This document shows positions 8,421 through 17,684 of a DNA stretch of 50,395 nucleotides, piece after piece. Origin of the DNA: an uncultured Lachnospiraceae bacterium (GTDB taxonomy: Bacteria; Bacillota; Clostridia; Lachnospirales; Lachnospiraceae); contig CADAKQ010000017.1 of assembly GCA_902788555.1 (NCBI GenBank), forward strand, positions 1 to 50,395. Reading direction: 5' to 3'. A program made the position numbers and the translations under genes. The notes beneath the pieces are model-generated. The model was not told where the DNA came from. It did not search any database and saw nothing but the letters and a program-made list of their open reading frames with translations. The stretch's first letter is position 1. Every line of letters begins with the position of its first letter.

Positions 8421-8511
8421 GCGCAGAGCCTCCGAAAGGAATATGCCAGCTAAAGCTGACCGTCGGCTCGCGCACGAGTAGGGTGCGATTACATCTTCCC
8501 TACTCAATTTG
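8421..8511 (+). ncRNA. Unassigned structured leader element between the terminator and mntP
   Basis: GCGCAGAGCC (8421-8430) can pair with GGCTCGCGC (8465-8473), closing a junction that holds a CC-GAAA-GG hairpin and a CAGCT-AA-AGCTG hairpin. Immediately after, GAGTAGGG (8476-8483) pairs with CCCTACTC (8498-8505). This is much more structure than expected of a plain 5' UTR. I could not match it to a known riboswitch class. It lies in the mntP transcript after the Mn-controlled terminator, so it could be a second control point. Confidence 0.5.
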
Positions 8512-8546
8512 ACTCAAGGATAAAATTTAAAAAACAGGAGAAAAAA

Positions 8547-9233
8547 ATGTTAGAATTCGCTTTTATCGCAAATAGCATATTGCTCGGAATAGGTCTTGCC
8601 ATGGATGCATTTTCCGTATCCGTTGCTAACGGACTAAATGATGCAAATATGAAAAAATCCGGCAAGATAAAAATAGCCGGAACCTTTGCATTTTTCCAGT
8701 TTATTATGCCGCTTATCGGTTGGTTTCTTGTAACAAGGATTGCAGAAAAATTTGAAAAGTTTCAAAAATTCATACCCTGGATAGCTTTATTCTTACTTTT
8801 ATTTATCGGAATTGATATGATAGTTGAAGGTATTAAGGATTCCGGTGAAGAAAGCGAAATCAAGGACGATAAAAAGGTTCAGAAATGCGAACATAGTTTA
8901 CCCTCAGATAAAACAAAAAATAATTTTGAAAAATCATTCTCTTCGTCACAAAAAAAAGAGGCGGTAACCCTTAGTCTCATGACACTTATGCTTCAAGGTA
9001 TCGCAACCTCTATAGATGCTCTATCGGTTGGCTTCACCATATCCGATTATGGTTTTAAACCGGCATTATTATGCTCTCTCATAATAGCAGTCGTAACATT
9101 TATAATCTGCATAATCGGACTCCGCATAGGTATACATTTCGGTAATAAACTTTCCAAAAAAGCAGCTATACTTGGTGGCTCCATTCTCATATTTATAGGT
9201 CTCGAAATATTTATTAAAGGTATTTTTTTATAA
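8547..9233 (+). CDS. mntP: MntP, manganese efflux pump
   Basis: 228 aa, six-helix MntP (DUF204) exporter in the cytoplasmic membrane. The two family repeats are clear: GLAMDAFSVSVANGL near residue 17 and GIATSIDALSVGFTISDYG near 150, with the paired aspartates expected to bind metal. It is longer than the usual 180-190 aa because of a charged, Lys/Glu/Ser-rich insertion of roughly 40 residues between the halves (about 92-135). AGGAG lies 6 bases before ATG. Control by the upstream manganese riboswitch is expected from the sequence. Confidence 0.93.
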   Translation: MLEFAFIANSILLGIGLAMDAFSVSVANGLNDANMKKSGKIKIAGTFAFFQFIMPLIGWFLVTRIAEKFEKFQKFIPWIALFLLLFIGIDMIVEGIKDSGEESEIKDDKKVQKCEHSLPSDKTKNNFEKSFSSSQKKEAVTLSLMTLMLQGIATSIDALSVGFTISDYGFKPALLCSLIIAVVTFIICIIGLRIGIHFGNKLSKKAAILGGSILIFIGLEIFIKGIFL

Positions 9234-9281
9234 TTTCAACTAAATGCTTTCAATTTGAAATCTTAAAGGTATAAAAAATTA

Positions 9282-9797
9282 TTAACGCAAATTTTCAAAG
9301 TCAAATTTTAACTGCTCATACTCATCTTTCTTTTTCTGACCGACATGCTCCTCTTTCTTCTGTCCAACATACGCTTCTTTCTTAGCCTGAAAGACATGCT
9401 CCTCTTTCTTCTGTCCATTATACGCTTCTTTCTTAGCCTGACCGACATATCCTTCCATCTCTTTGTCAATCCATTTCATAATGACCTCAACCACATAGTT
9501 TTTTTCTTCATCGGTCAATTCCTTACCCGGCTTGATATGATGCCACTTCTCAAGACACCCTCTGCAACAGCAGGCTGTGGCGTGCTGTGCTATAAACACA
9601 GGATGACCTTTCATTGGAGTCTGTTTTCCGTCATTTGAAATAAAAGCAGCGGCGATTTTTTTATTAATCAAATCCTCCGCATGCTCTCTTATGGTCTCTA
9701 TTCCCTTATCAATCACATACTGCTTATCCTTATCCTTTAAATGAAATCTGCTTCTGAACTTCGACCTTGAAAGTCTTTCAAATAAATCCTCATACAT
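9282..9797 (-). CDS. DUF4186 family protein with a repeat-containing C-terminal tail
   Basis: 171 aa from ATG 9797 (beginning MYEDLF), which has GAGAGG about 9 bases upstream; a longer ATG start at 9839 lacks one. Residues 1-110 match the DUF4186 pattern: RSKFRSRFHL, KHP-like GHPVFIAQHATA, and a CCCRGCLEKWH cysteine cluster that could bind metal. The tail after about residue 115 is an acidic/basic coil with two copies of a 17-residue repeat built on GQKKEEH and QAKKEAY. No function is known for the family. Confidence 0.78.
   Translation of the reverse strand: MYEDLFERLSRSKFRSRFHLKDKDKQYVIDKGIETIREHAEDLINKKIAAAFISNDGKQTPMKGHPVFIAQHATACCCRGCLEKWHHIKPGKELTDEEKNYVVEVIMKWIDKEMEGYVGQAKKEAYNGQKKEEHVFQAKKEAYVGQKKEEHVGQKKKDEYEQLKFDFENLR
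9340..9450. repeat. 51-bp in-frame tandem repeat in the DUF4186 gene
   Basis: The segment starting ACATGCTCCTC at 9343 recurs at 9394 with few changes (period 51 bp, 17 codons), followed by a partial third copy. It encodes the QKKEEH / QAKKEAY tail. Repeat number is likely to vary between strains. Confidence 0.75.
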
Positions 9798-9898
9798 AAT
9801 ATTATTCCTCTCAAAGTGTATCATGGGCAGGTGTGACATATGATGTTCAAGATGGTGTTACATAGTGGAAGACACTCTATCACAACTTCCTTCTCTAG

Positions 9899-10110
9899 TC
9901 CGGCTATAAATTGGTGCATTTTCTCCTTTTCTGTTAGCCGGTATCCACTTTTTTTCTCTTTTCCTTCTTCTATCCGGCTATAAATTGGTGCATTTTTCCC
10001 TTTTCTGTTAGCCGGTATCCACTTTTTTTCTCTTTTCCTTCTTCTATCCGGCTATAAATTGGTGTATTTTCTCCTTTTCTGTTAGCCGGTATCCACTTTT
10101 TTCTTTTTAG
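9899..10110. repeat. 74-bp tandem repeat, three copies
   Basis: Copies begin at 9899, 9973 and 10047 (period exactly 74 bp) and are nearly identical; the last is incomplete. Each carries the inverted pair CCGGCTA...TAGCCGG around a 28-base AT-rich middle. There are no unique spacers, so it is not a CRISPR array. The period is not a multiple of three, so the small minus-strand reading frame across it is not a gene. Confidence 0.85.
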
Positions 10111-10132
10111 ACAGATATATAATGGCAATGTC

Positions 10133-10261
10133 ACACTGTCCATGTCATGACACATATCACAACTGTCTCATTTACACACTGTCCATCTCATGACACATAT
10201 CACAACTGTCCCCATTACACACTGTCCATGTCATGACACATGTCACAACAACCCCTATTAC
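10133..10261. repeat. 43-bp tandem repeat, three copies
   Basis: Copies begin with ACACTGTCC at 10133, 10176 and 10219 (period 43 bp). Each contains the palindromic core TGTCATGACA (TCTCATGACA in the second). It abuts the cysteine synthase stop codon and, with the 74-bp array, fills the whole 9798-10264 gap. Confidence 0.85.
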
Positions 10262-10264
10262 ACT

Positions 10265-11194
10265 TTAGTGTGAAAAAAGCTCCGTGCTGAAGTATCTTTC
10301 TCCTGTATCAGGAAGCACTGTCACAACTCTCTTGCCCTTACCCAAGAGCTTTGCCATACGAAGTGCCACACACACATTTGTACCGCTTGAGATACCGCAG
10401 AGTATACCTTCTTTTTTCGTAAGCTCTTTGGTTGTATTTAGAGCTTCCTCGTCGGTAACTATTTCAAGCTGAGAGATAATCTCCCGGTTAAGTATCGGTG
10501 GTATAAGACCGTCGCCTATACCCATCTGAAGATGTGAGCCAATGGAGCCTCCGGAAAGTATGGCAGCATTTTCCGGTTCTGCTGCCCATATAAGAGTATC
10601 AGGATTGGCTTCCTTAAGAACCTTACCTATACCGGTAATTGTTCCGCCTGTTCCTATACCGGAGCAAAAGCCGTCTATCTTTCCTTCTGCCTGAGCAAGA
10701 ATTTCTCTGCCTGTATTTTCAAGATGTGCATTTACATTCTCATAGTTGGAAAATTGGTCCGGTACAAACACCTTGGAATCCTCATCACGCATTTTCTTTG
10801 CAAGCTTTATACATTCATCTATGCACTCGCCGATATTGTCATCATCATGTACCAATATAAGCTCGGCACCGTACTGCTTTATCAAAAGCCTTCTCTCCTC
10901 GCTTACGGAATCCGGCATGATAATTATAACCTTATAGCCCTTGACTGCACCCACGAGTGAAAGTCCTATCCCTTGATTTCCACTGGTTGGCTCAACGATA
11001 ATTGAGTCAGGCTTTAGTATGCCCTTTTCCTCTGCTGTCTCAATCATTTTAAGAGCGGTTCTTGTCTTAATCGAACCGCCCACATTTAATCCTTCATACT
11101 TTACAAGAATTTCTGCATCCTCCGGTCCGGTCATGTTATTTAATCTTATAAGCGGAGTATTTCCCACCGCATCCAATACCGTATTATAAATCAT
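10265..11194 (-). CDS. cysK: Cysteine synthase (O-acetylserine sulfhydrylase family)
   Basis: PLP-dependent beta-replacement enzyme making cysteine from O-acetylserine and sulfide; 309 aa, cytosolic. The PLP lysine is K43 in GGSIKTR, the substrate loop is TSGNQG (70-74) and the phosphate-binding loop is GTGGT (181-185). The usual KDR after the lysine is KTR, a variant seen in a clostridial subgroup, so a related beta-replacement reaction cannot be excluded. ATG 11194 gives the family's usual N-terminus; an ATG four codons earlier is possible. Neither has a strong ribosome site. No cysE is adjacent. Confidence 0.82.
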   Translation of the reverse strand: MIYNTVLDAVGNTPLIRLNNMTGPEDAEILVKYEGLNVGGSIKTRTALKMIETAEEKGILKPDSIIVEPTSGNQGIGLSLVGAVKGYKVIIIMPDSVSEERRLLIKQYGAELILVHDDDNIGECIDECIKLAKKMRDEDSKVFVPDQFSNYENVNAHLENTGREILAQAEGKIDGFCSGIGTGGTITGIGKVLKEANPDTLIWAAEPENAAILSGGSIGSHLQMGIGDGLIPPILNREIISQLEIVTDEEALNTTKELTKKEGILCGISSGTNVCVALRMAKLLGKGKRVVTVLPDTGERYFSTELFSH

Positions 11195-11238
11195 AATATT
11201 TCTCATCTTTCTTTAATTTAATATACTCAGCAATTCTA

Positions 11239-12480
11239 CTACCTGCTTAAATTATCTTCATCTTTCTTTTTTTCTTTCTTATCCAGATACATCTGAGCAT
11301 CGGAAAGAGCTATATAATCCTGAATCGGAAGCTTCCCGTTTTCCATAGTACTGAGTCCGAAGGAAACACTCAACTCCCTGTCCTTTATTATAAAAATCTT
11401 TTCCATCTCATTAAGCTTATTTATATAATCTCTTGCCTCTGCCTCAGATACCCCCGGTAAAAATATCACAAACTCATCTCCTCCGGTTCTGAACATAATA
11501 CTTTTTTCCGGAAGAATAGTTCTAAACAGCATAACTGCCATCCTTATATACTCATCACCGACCATATGTCCGTAAATGTCATTTATCTCCTTAAGTCTGT
11601 CGCAATCCGCGGTTATTATACTAAGTGGATATGTGGATTCACTTATCCGTTCTACAAATTCATCAAAATATGATCTGTTATATATACCTGTAAGTTCATC
11701 CGTAATGGCGCGGTTTTTCAGCTCTCTTTTCAAAAGCTCCTGTTCGGTGACATTATTGATAATCGCAATAATTCCTCTTACTCTTCCATCAGGATATTTT
11801 AAAGGCTCCTTTATTATCTGCAAAAACTCCTGCTTACCATCTTCATTTTCTTCAATAACATAGGAGGTTCCTATTCCGGTTTCTATCAGCTTTAGGTCAC
11901 TCTCAAAAGCTGCCCTTGCATTTTCCTTATCCCTACGGATTTCCATATCCGTCTTACCTCGTATGGTCCAATCCGGATCGTCATAGTTGTCAAGATGATG
12001 CCAATACTGCGAACAAAAAACATATCTGCCATTGGAATCCTTAAGATAAATAAGTGACGAAAGAACCTTTAGCATATTGCTTATTTCCGAAAATGAAACG
12101 GAATTAATGCTCTCTACCGCCCTCTCAATTCTGTTAAGTACAATCCTGTCCGATTGCCCTGCTTCAATTACATCCGCAACCGCATCTCCCAGATATAGCT
12201 CATCCTTATCTGCGTTTTCCTTATCTGTAAGAGCCAATGCCAGTATTGCAAAAATATATGTATTGGATTCGCTGATAAAATCCAAAAGTACATTGATATT
12301 ATTAATCGATGAAGGATTGTCTATTATTACCGCAGTGATACCATCCAACAATTCCTTAAGCTTTTCCAGTGCTCCCTCAATGTCATATACTCTGATAAAT
12401 TTGTATTTTTCCGAAATAATCTTATTAATATAAGTCAGCCTGTCACTTTCATAGGCTGCCAATACAAGTATGCTTTTCAT
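11239..12480 (-). CDS. Diguanylate cyclase with receiver-like and PAS domains
   Basis: 413 aa, no membrane helix, so cytosolic. Residues 1-120 resemble a response-regulator receiver (VLAAYESDRL; VIIDNPSS with D54). Residues about 140-245 form a PAS domain ending in the linker VTEQELLKRELKN. The GGDEF domain spans about 252-405, with NRSYFDE, DCDRLKEINDIYGH and an intact GGDEF. The upstream RxxD inhibitory site is not seen. It should make c-di-GMP in response to a phosphorelay or ligand. AAGGAG lies 8 bases before ATG. The MCP gene is divergent from it. Confidence 0.85.
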   Translation of the reverse strand: MKSILVLAAYESDRLTYINKIISEKYKFIRVYDIEGALEKLKELLDGITAVIIDNPSSINNINVLLDFISESNTYIFAILALALTDKENADKDELYLGDAVADVIEAGQSDRIVLNRIERAVESINSVSFSEISNMLKVLSSLIYLKDSNGRYVFCSQYWHHLDNYDDPDWTIRGKTDMEIRRDKENARAAFESDLKLIETGIGTSYVIEENEDGKQEFLQIIKEPLKYPDGRVRGIIAIINNVTEQELLKRELKNRAITDELTGIYNRSYFDEFVERISESTYPLSIITADCDRLKEINDIYGHMVGDEYIRMAVMLFRTILPEKSIMFRTGGDEFVIFLPGVSEAEARDYINKLNEMEKIFIIKDRELSVSFGLSTMENGKLPIQDYIALSDAQMYLDKKEKKKDEDNLSR

Positions 12481-12817
12481 TCAAATCGCTCCTTAATGAA
12501 AAATGCTTCGTCAATGCACAAAGATAACATATATTATAATCCTAAATCAGCCATAACTCAACCTTTTTATCGGCAATATTGTTTAACAAAATACCTATCC
12601 ACCTGTCAACTGAGTTATGACAAAATGCCTGCACCATGTCAACTGAATTGTGACAAAATGCCTGTCCATCTGTCACAAAATCATGATATAATTTAACCTG
12701 ATAATATTGCTATGATTTATACGCTGTGATAAAATACAGTATAGTATTTATATATGGTTTCTATCCGAAAATTGATTAAAAAGCAACCCAAATCAGTACG
12801 TAAAGGAGTAATAAATA
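12481..12817. repeat. Divergent intergenic region with a 33-34-bp tandem repeat
   Basis: 337 bases between two divergent genes. Three copies of a 33-34-bp unit begin with GTCA at 12605, 12638 and 12672; each of the first two has TGTCA...TGACA as an inverted pair (TGTCAACTGAGTTATGACA). TATAAT at 12687-12692 follows but no good -35 box. These repeats could be operator sites for one or both genes, or a dispersed repeat; I cannot tell. Confidence 0.55.
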
Positions 12818-14530
12818 ATGCAAACCAGAAAAAGAAGCATATCATTTAAAATACAGCTTTTGCTAATTTTAGTAATAGTAATCTGTGTTGCAGCGCTTTC
12901 GATATTCTTAAGAATAATATTAAAATCCTATCTTCTTGACGAAAAAAAGGACAGCACCAAATCCATAGCCGAGCTTGCCGCAAATGATATCGATACAGAG
13001 GATTTTATGACAATAATCGAAGAAGTCGGTGAGTCCGATGCCTATGACAGAATTCTTGAAACCCTCTCTCCATATATGGATGTGGAAGGTGTAACCTTTG
13101 TCTACACCATGACCAAGGATGAAAATGATACTCTTTATTATGTAGTTGATGCCGATCCTGATGACCCTGCTGAGGCTGGTGAGGAATACGATGATACCAC
13201 AGATATTATGATAAAAGCCTTCGAAGGTAAAGCCATATCCGAGGACGAAATCACCTCTGATGAATGGGGAGATTTTATGTCCAGCTATGCTCCTGTTTTC
13301 AAGGACGGAAAGGTAATCGGTATAGTCGGCGTGGACTGTGATGTTACATACATCGGTGAAGAGCTTAATACTATTATGAAGAGATTTATAACAGTAGCAT
13401 GCTGCTTCCTTATTTTAGGAATTATATTCGCATTTTTCATGAGCAAGTCATTAAAGAAAAACTTTGTTATGCTCAACAGCAAAATCCTTGATATAGCAAG
13501 CGATGACGGAGACCTAAGAAAAACCGTTGACATACGCACCGGCGATGAATTTGAGGTTGTAGGAAGCAGTCTTAACAAGCTTCTTGAAAAAACAAGAAGC
13601 ACCATGAGCATTGCTCAAAGCTCATCAAGCAAGATAAGTGGCGGCTCCGGTGAGATTGCCATGTCGGTAAATGAGGTCGGTGAGCAGATTAGTCAGATTA
13701 AGACAGCGGCAGCCGAGATTACCAAAGCAGAAAGCAACGCTCTTGATAATATGGAGGAAATGACCAATCAATCCTCATTAGCACTTGAAAATACGGAGAG
13801 CGTTGAACGGGAGCTTGCGGTAACAGAAGAATTAATAAACGAAATCACAAACCTTTCAAGGGAATTAAGTGATTTTGTCAATGATGCTGCAAACAACTTA
13901 AGGCAAAAGAATGACGAGATGTCCGTAGAACTTAACAACAGTCTTGAAGCAGCAGAAGCAGTTGCAGAGATAAAGACACTTACTGCCGCCATACTTGATA
14001 TAGCTGAGCAAACCAATATGCTTTCTTTAAATGCAAGCATCGAAGCAGCAAGAGCCGGTGAAGCAGGCAGAGGCTTTTCGGTTGTTGCAACCGAAATTGC
14101 AAAGCTCGCAAACGACTCGGGAGAGGCTGCAGAAAAGATAAGCGTAATCGGTGAATCAATCATAAGTATAGTTGAGAACTTAGGCTGTGTATCAAGTGAG
14201 ATGATGATGTTTGTATCAGACCATGTGATGAATGACTATGAGCAGTTCCAAAATTATGGCAACGAGTATTATGAAAAAGCTCAGGATATCTCTGAGCGTA
14301 TAAAGCTTATATATGAAAGCACGCAAGCCTTAAGAAACGGTATGAACAGCATGTCAGACTCGGCTACATCCATGCTTGCCACATCAGAGGAAAATCTGGC
14401 AACAATTCAGAGTATAGCAGACAATCTGCGTGATATAGATAATTCCATGCAGTCGGTAAAGGCGAAAACCAACGACAATCTTAATGCTGTAAATAACATG
14501 AATTCGGTTGTTGGAGGATATAAGCTTTAA
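12818..14530 (+). CDS. Methyl-accepting chemotaxis protein
   Basis: 570 aa transmembrane chemoreceptor. Membrane helix 1 is about residues 12-31 and helix 2 about 188-208, with a roughly 155-residue extracellular CACHE-like sensor between, rich in Asp and Glu. A HAMP segment follows (about 208-262), then the signalling domain. Its hairpin tip, [20 protein letters not shown], is the kinase/CheW-contact region and is well conserved. It should bias CheA activity on ligand binding. GGAG is 8-9 bases before ATG. The next gene starts 58 bases later with no terminator between, so the soluble sensor downstream is probably co-transcribed. Confidence 0.92.
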   Translation: MQTRKRSISFKIQLLLILVIVICVAALSIFLRIILKSYLLDEKKDSTKSIAELAANDIDTEDFMTIIEEVGESDAYDRILETLSPYMDVEGVTFVYTMTKDENDTLYYVVDADPDDPAEAGEEYDDTTDIMIKAFEGKAISEDEITSDEWGDFMSSYAPVFKDGKVIGIVGVDCDVTYIGEELNTIMKRFITVACCFLILGIIFAFFMSKSLKKNFVMLNSKILDIASDDGDLRKTVDIRTGDEFEVVGSSLNKLLEKTRSTMSIAQSSSSKISGGSGEIAMSVNEVGEQISQIKTAAAEITKAESNALDNMEEMTNQSSLALENTESVERELAVTEELINEITNLSRELSDFVNDAANNLRQKNDEMSVELNNSLEAAEAVAEIKTLTAAILDIAEQTNMLSLNASIEAARAGEAGRGFSVVATEIAKLANDSGEAAEKISVIGESIISIVENLGCVSSEMMMFVSDHVMNDYEQFQNYGNEYYEKAQDISERIKLIYESTQALRNGMNSMSDSATSMLATSEENLATIQSIADNLRDIDNSMQSVKAKTNDNLNAVNNMNSVVGGYKL

Positions 14531-14588
14531 AATTTATTTGATAATTTACATATAAAGTGGTTTAATACAAATAAGGAGGTTTACTTAT

Positions 14589-16325
14589 ATGGACAATAAT
14601 CAAAAAACTATCGCACTATTATTAAGTGCTCTTGATAACAGCTATGACGAATCCTTATGCAGGGGCGTTAATATTGCATGTCAGGAGCTCGGCTACAATC
14701 TTATAGTTCTTCCGGGAAATTATATAAACAGGGAAGTAACGGCAAAAGATCAAAAGCCATTTATCTATCAGTTCAACACCATATACGATTGCGTTAATTC
14801 AGCCAATATATCAGGTATAATTATAGCAGCAGGAAGTATAGGTGCCTTTACCAACGAAACAAAAATCCGTGAATTTCTTGATAAATATAAGGATATACCT
14901 ATGGTTCTTGTATCTTCATTATTTGATGGATATACATGTATAAATTATGATAATTCAAATGGAATACGTGATGGTTTAAGGTATCTTGTTGAGACCTGTG
15001 GATGTAAAAAATTCGGTATGCTTAAAGGTCCGTCCGGCAATACTGACTTTATCCAAAGATATAATACTTTTATGGAAACAATGGATAAATACAATATAAA
15101 AATAACAGATGACAATATATGCAATGTACATCCTTCAGACGATAACCATGAGGCCTGCAAACAATTCCTTAAGAAAAACCCTGACATAGAAGCAGTTTTT
15201 TGTATAAATGATTATTCTGCACTTGATCTTTGTGACGAAATTAAAGCTATAGGAAAGACACCGGGAAATGAAATCAAGGTGCTTGGTTATGATAATACAA
15301 TTCAAAGCTCTAAAGCAATCCCTCCGCTTGCAACCATAGCAGCAGACCCGGTAACGCTCGGTCACGAGGCGGCTGCCTATCTGGATGTTAAAATGGCAGG
15401 AAATAAGGTTGATTCCATCAATCTTCCGGCAACTCTTGTCAAACGAGATTCACTCGGAACAAATGACAATGCATATATCGGTTCAAGCAGCACAAGACAT
15501 CTTGCAGAGATGGATATTGACGAAGCCTTTGAATACATTTTCTATCGTCTGAGAAGAAGCGGAAAAAACAAGCAGCAGCTTCCGGAATATAAATCCTTTG
15601 TAAAATTGATTGAAAGCTTAAGACTTCTTATGGATATAGAAAATGTTGATGATGATACTTATATAATGATTTCAAGATATTTTGGTGAATTTATAGAATG
15701 TAACGCAACAAGATATGCTGATATCGAAAATCTGATAAGATATATTGACCAGATAAAAGTCGATTCCATTACACGTATGGATACTGAATCACAGGTTAAT
15801 TTTGAATACATATATCAGGATCTCTATAAAACAATATTGCAGTCAACAGATAGTGATATAAGAGCCTCGGAGGATAAAAATATTTATACCAGAGAGGACA
15901 TAAAAGAATTTGTTCAAATAACCGGTAATATAAAAGACGGTAGTGATGAAAGCTATTCAAAGCTGCTTTCACACTTAGAAGGTCTTGAAGCAAAGAACGG
16001 ATATATTTATATGCTTGAGGAACCTTTGATACATGAAAACATGGAAAAATTTATTCCTAACGGCAGCTTAAAGCTAAAAGCCTTTATACAGGATGGTTCC
16101 ATCTGGAACATACCTGCCGACAATCAAAGTGTAGAATTAAACAACATTTTTAACAATGACTTTTTAGGCGGCAATCACTTCTCTATGGTAATGCTCCCGC
16201 TTTACTTTGACAAAACCATTTTCGGCTTTATACTGCTTGAGCTTACTGACAAAATATATCCAAACTGCGAATTTATATCCTTCCAGTTAAGTCAGAGTGC
16301 AAGATTAATAAATCTCTTAAAATAA
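14589..16325 (+). CDS. Cytosolic LacI-type ligand sensor lacking a DNA-binding domain
   Basis: 578 aa. Residues 5-290 are a periplasmic-binding-protein/LacI-like sugar sensor (IALLLSALDNSYDESLCRG, GIIIAAGS, FGMLKGPSGN, VFCINDY, VLGYDNT, PPLATIA). There is no signal peptide and no helix-turn-helix. Residues about 310-578 look helical followed by a GAF-like region. In related Lachnospiraceae proteins this two-part sensor is fused to GGDEF; here it stops before any output domain. The likely partner is the chemoreceptor encoded just upstream or a diguanylate cyclase in trans (inference). AAGGAGG lies 8-9 bases before ATG. Confidence 0.7.
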   Translation: MDNNQKTIALLLSALDNSYDESLCRGVNIACQELGYNLIVLPGNYINREVTAKDQKPFIYQFNTIYDCVNSANISGIIIAAGSIGAFTNETKIREFLDKYKDIPMVLVSSLFDGYTCINYDNSNGIRDGLRYLVETCGCKKFGMLKGPSGNTDFIQRYNTFMETMDKYNIKITDDNICNVHPSDDNHEACKQFLKKNPDIEAVFCINDYSALDLCDEIKAIGKTPGNEIKVLGYDNTIQSSKAIPPLATIAADPVTLGHEAAAYLDVKMAGNKVDSINLPATLVKRDSLGTNDNAYIGSSSTRHLAEMDIDEAFEYIFYRLRRSGKNKQQLPEYKSFVKLIESLRLLMDIENVDDDTYIMISRYFGEFIECNATRYADIENLIRYIDQIKVDSITRMDTESQVNFEYIYQDLYKTILQSTDSDIRASEDKNIYTREDIKEFVQITGNIKDGSDESYSKLLSHLEGLEAKNGYIYMLEEPLIHENMEKFIPNGSLKLKAFIQDGSIWNIPADNQSVELNNIFNNDFLGGNHFSMVMLPLYFDKTIFGFILLELTDKIYPNCEFISFQLSQSARLINLLK

Positions 16326-16330
16326 AGAAC

Positions 16331-16384
16331 AAAGAGTGTGTCACGGAGACAGGCTCCCTGCCTGCCCATAACACACTTTTTTTT
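16331..16384. terminator. Bidirectional terminator between convergent genes
   Basis: AAAGTGTGT-type arms (AAAGAGTGTGT / ACACACTTT) enclose an inner GACAGGCTCCCTGCC hairpin and are followed by eight Ts on the plus strand. It ends the sensor gene and also faces the minus-strand gene ending at 16383. The outer TGTGTCA and ACACA pieces resemble the dispersed repeats elsewhere in the window. Confidence 0.8.
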
Positions 16385-17684
16385 ACTCTGTTCCTTCTAT
16401 TATTTCGTTTATTTCATCACATATTGCATCCGCGCATTCTTCTGCGGTCGCCTTTTCAAATATATACTCATCAGCACCCTGTTTAAAGGCATCAATTATG
16501 CTTTCATTTTCTATGTTTGGAATTATGAGCTGCAGGTTTTCCTGATGCTCGTTTACCTCTTCAATAGCTTTATATTCATTGGTTTCGGATAAGCCCTCTT
16601 CATTCAGTATTTCAATCGCCTTTTTGCTTACCGGTACTCCCTTTTCAGTCTGCTGAAGCTTAACCATATACGGATCATTTAAAAGATAGTTAAGAAGCTT
16701 CGCTGCTTCCTCAGGATGCTCCGTATTTGCACTTATTGCCCACATGGTTGCCGGCTTTGTATACCATCCCGAGCGTTTGGCATTTGGAAGTGTAGGATAC
16801 ATACAGCGGCTTACATTTGCACCGGTCTCAGCAAGGCCATCACAGTAAATTTTTGTATCACTTACCCAACACATGGTACCGGCTATTTCTCCCGACATAT
16901 ATCTGTTTCTGTCAAAGGTATCAACAGGACAAAGAACATGACCATCAATAAGGCTTCCGTAAAACTCTATCAGCTCTGCCATTTCCTCCTTGCTTATCTC
17001 AAGAGTTCCATCCTGATTAAACATCTGTTTTCCACTGCTTTGCTCATAGTAAGAAATGAGTAAAATAAACATCTGCTTTTTACTCATGCCGAGTACATAT
17101 CTGTCATCCTTAGACAGAGCCTCTCCCATTTCAAATAAATCATCCCAGGTTTCCGGTAAATTTAAGCCATACTCATCAAGCACATCCTGATTATAATAAA
17201 ATACATGTGTATTCATAGCTATGGGAAGCGCATTTAGCTTTCCGTTTTTTGTTCCGTATGCTTTTTCCTCTTCGGTAAAATTATCAAGATCTATATATTC
17301 GGAAAGCTCATTTAAATCGTAAAAGCCTTCACCATCAGGAGAATATATATCAAGCCATGCATAATTAATCTGCATTACATCGGCCTCATTGTCAGATTCC
17401 ATCCAAACCTTGGTACGCTTTTCATAGCCATTCCACTCACCATATCTGTATGAAACTATAACTCCCTGCTCCTGCTCCTGAAAATTATCTACACCCTCCA
17501 TAGTATATGCATGTCTCGCATCATTTCCCCACCATGAAAGCTGTATCACATTTTCACCCTGATGAGTGGTTGTATAGCTTTTTCCATATCCGGCATTAAA
17601 ATTAACCTTTATAAGTGAAAAAACAAGAAGTGCAGTCATTATGAAAAATATAATTATAAATGTAAACAGTGCTTTATTTTTCAT
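16383..17684 (-). CDS. Membrane-anchored extracellular solute-binding protein (family 1)
   Basis: 433 aa. An N-terminal signal anchor (about residues 5-27) has no lipobox Cys, so the protein stays tethered by a helix. The rest matches ABC sugar-binding proteins: IQLSWWGNDARH, an early NALPIAMNTHVFYYNQDVLDEYGL-like block, ETWDDLFEM, and EEAAKLLNYLLNDPYMV. No permease or ATPase gene is nearby. Its ATG overlaps the end of the upstream CACHE-GGDEF gene by 11 bases, so the two are translated together. This points to ligand sensing for that cyclase rather than transport (inference). Confidence 0.82.
   Translation of the reverse strand: MKNKALFTFIIIFFIMTALLVFSLIKVNFNAGYGKSYTTTHQGENVIQLSWWGNDARHAYTMEGVDNFQEQEQGVIVSYRYGEWNGYEKRTKVWMESDNEADVMQINYAWLDIYSPDGEGFYDLNELSEYIDLDNFTEEEKAYGTKNGKLNALPIAMNTHVFYYNQDVLDEYGLNLPETWDDLFEMGEALSKDDRYVLGMSKKQMFILLISYYEQSSGKQMFNQDGTLEISKEEMAELIEFYGSLIDGHVLCPVDTFDRNRYMSGEIAGTMCWVSDTKIYCDGLAETGANVSRCMYPTLPNAKRSGWYTKPATMWAISANTEHPEEAAKLLNYLLNDPYMVKLQQTEKGVPVSKKAIEILNEEGLSETNEYKAIEEVNEHQENLQLIIPNIENESIIDAFKQGADEYIFEKATAEECADAICDEINEIIEGTE

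Noticed and set aside
8421-8511. TPP or c-di-GMP-I riboswitch
   Set aside because: The TGCCAGC and CCGAAAGG pieces recall them, but the diagnostic CTGAGA and the GCAAA blocks are missing.
9970-10155. A 61-codon minus-strand reading frame across the tandem arrays
   Set aside because: It is made of the 74-bp repeat read in successive frames, has no good ribosome site, and resembles no protein.
9899-10261. Possible CRISPR array
   Set aside because: The repeats are directly contiguous with identical periods and no unique spacers; no cas genes are present.
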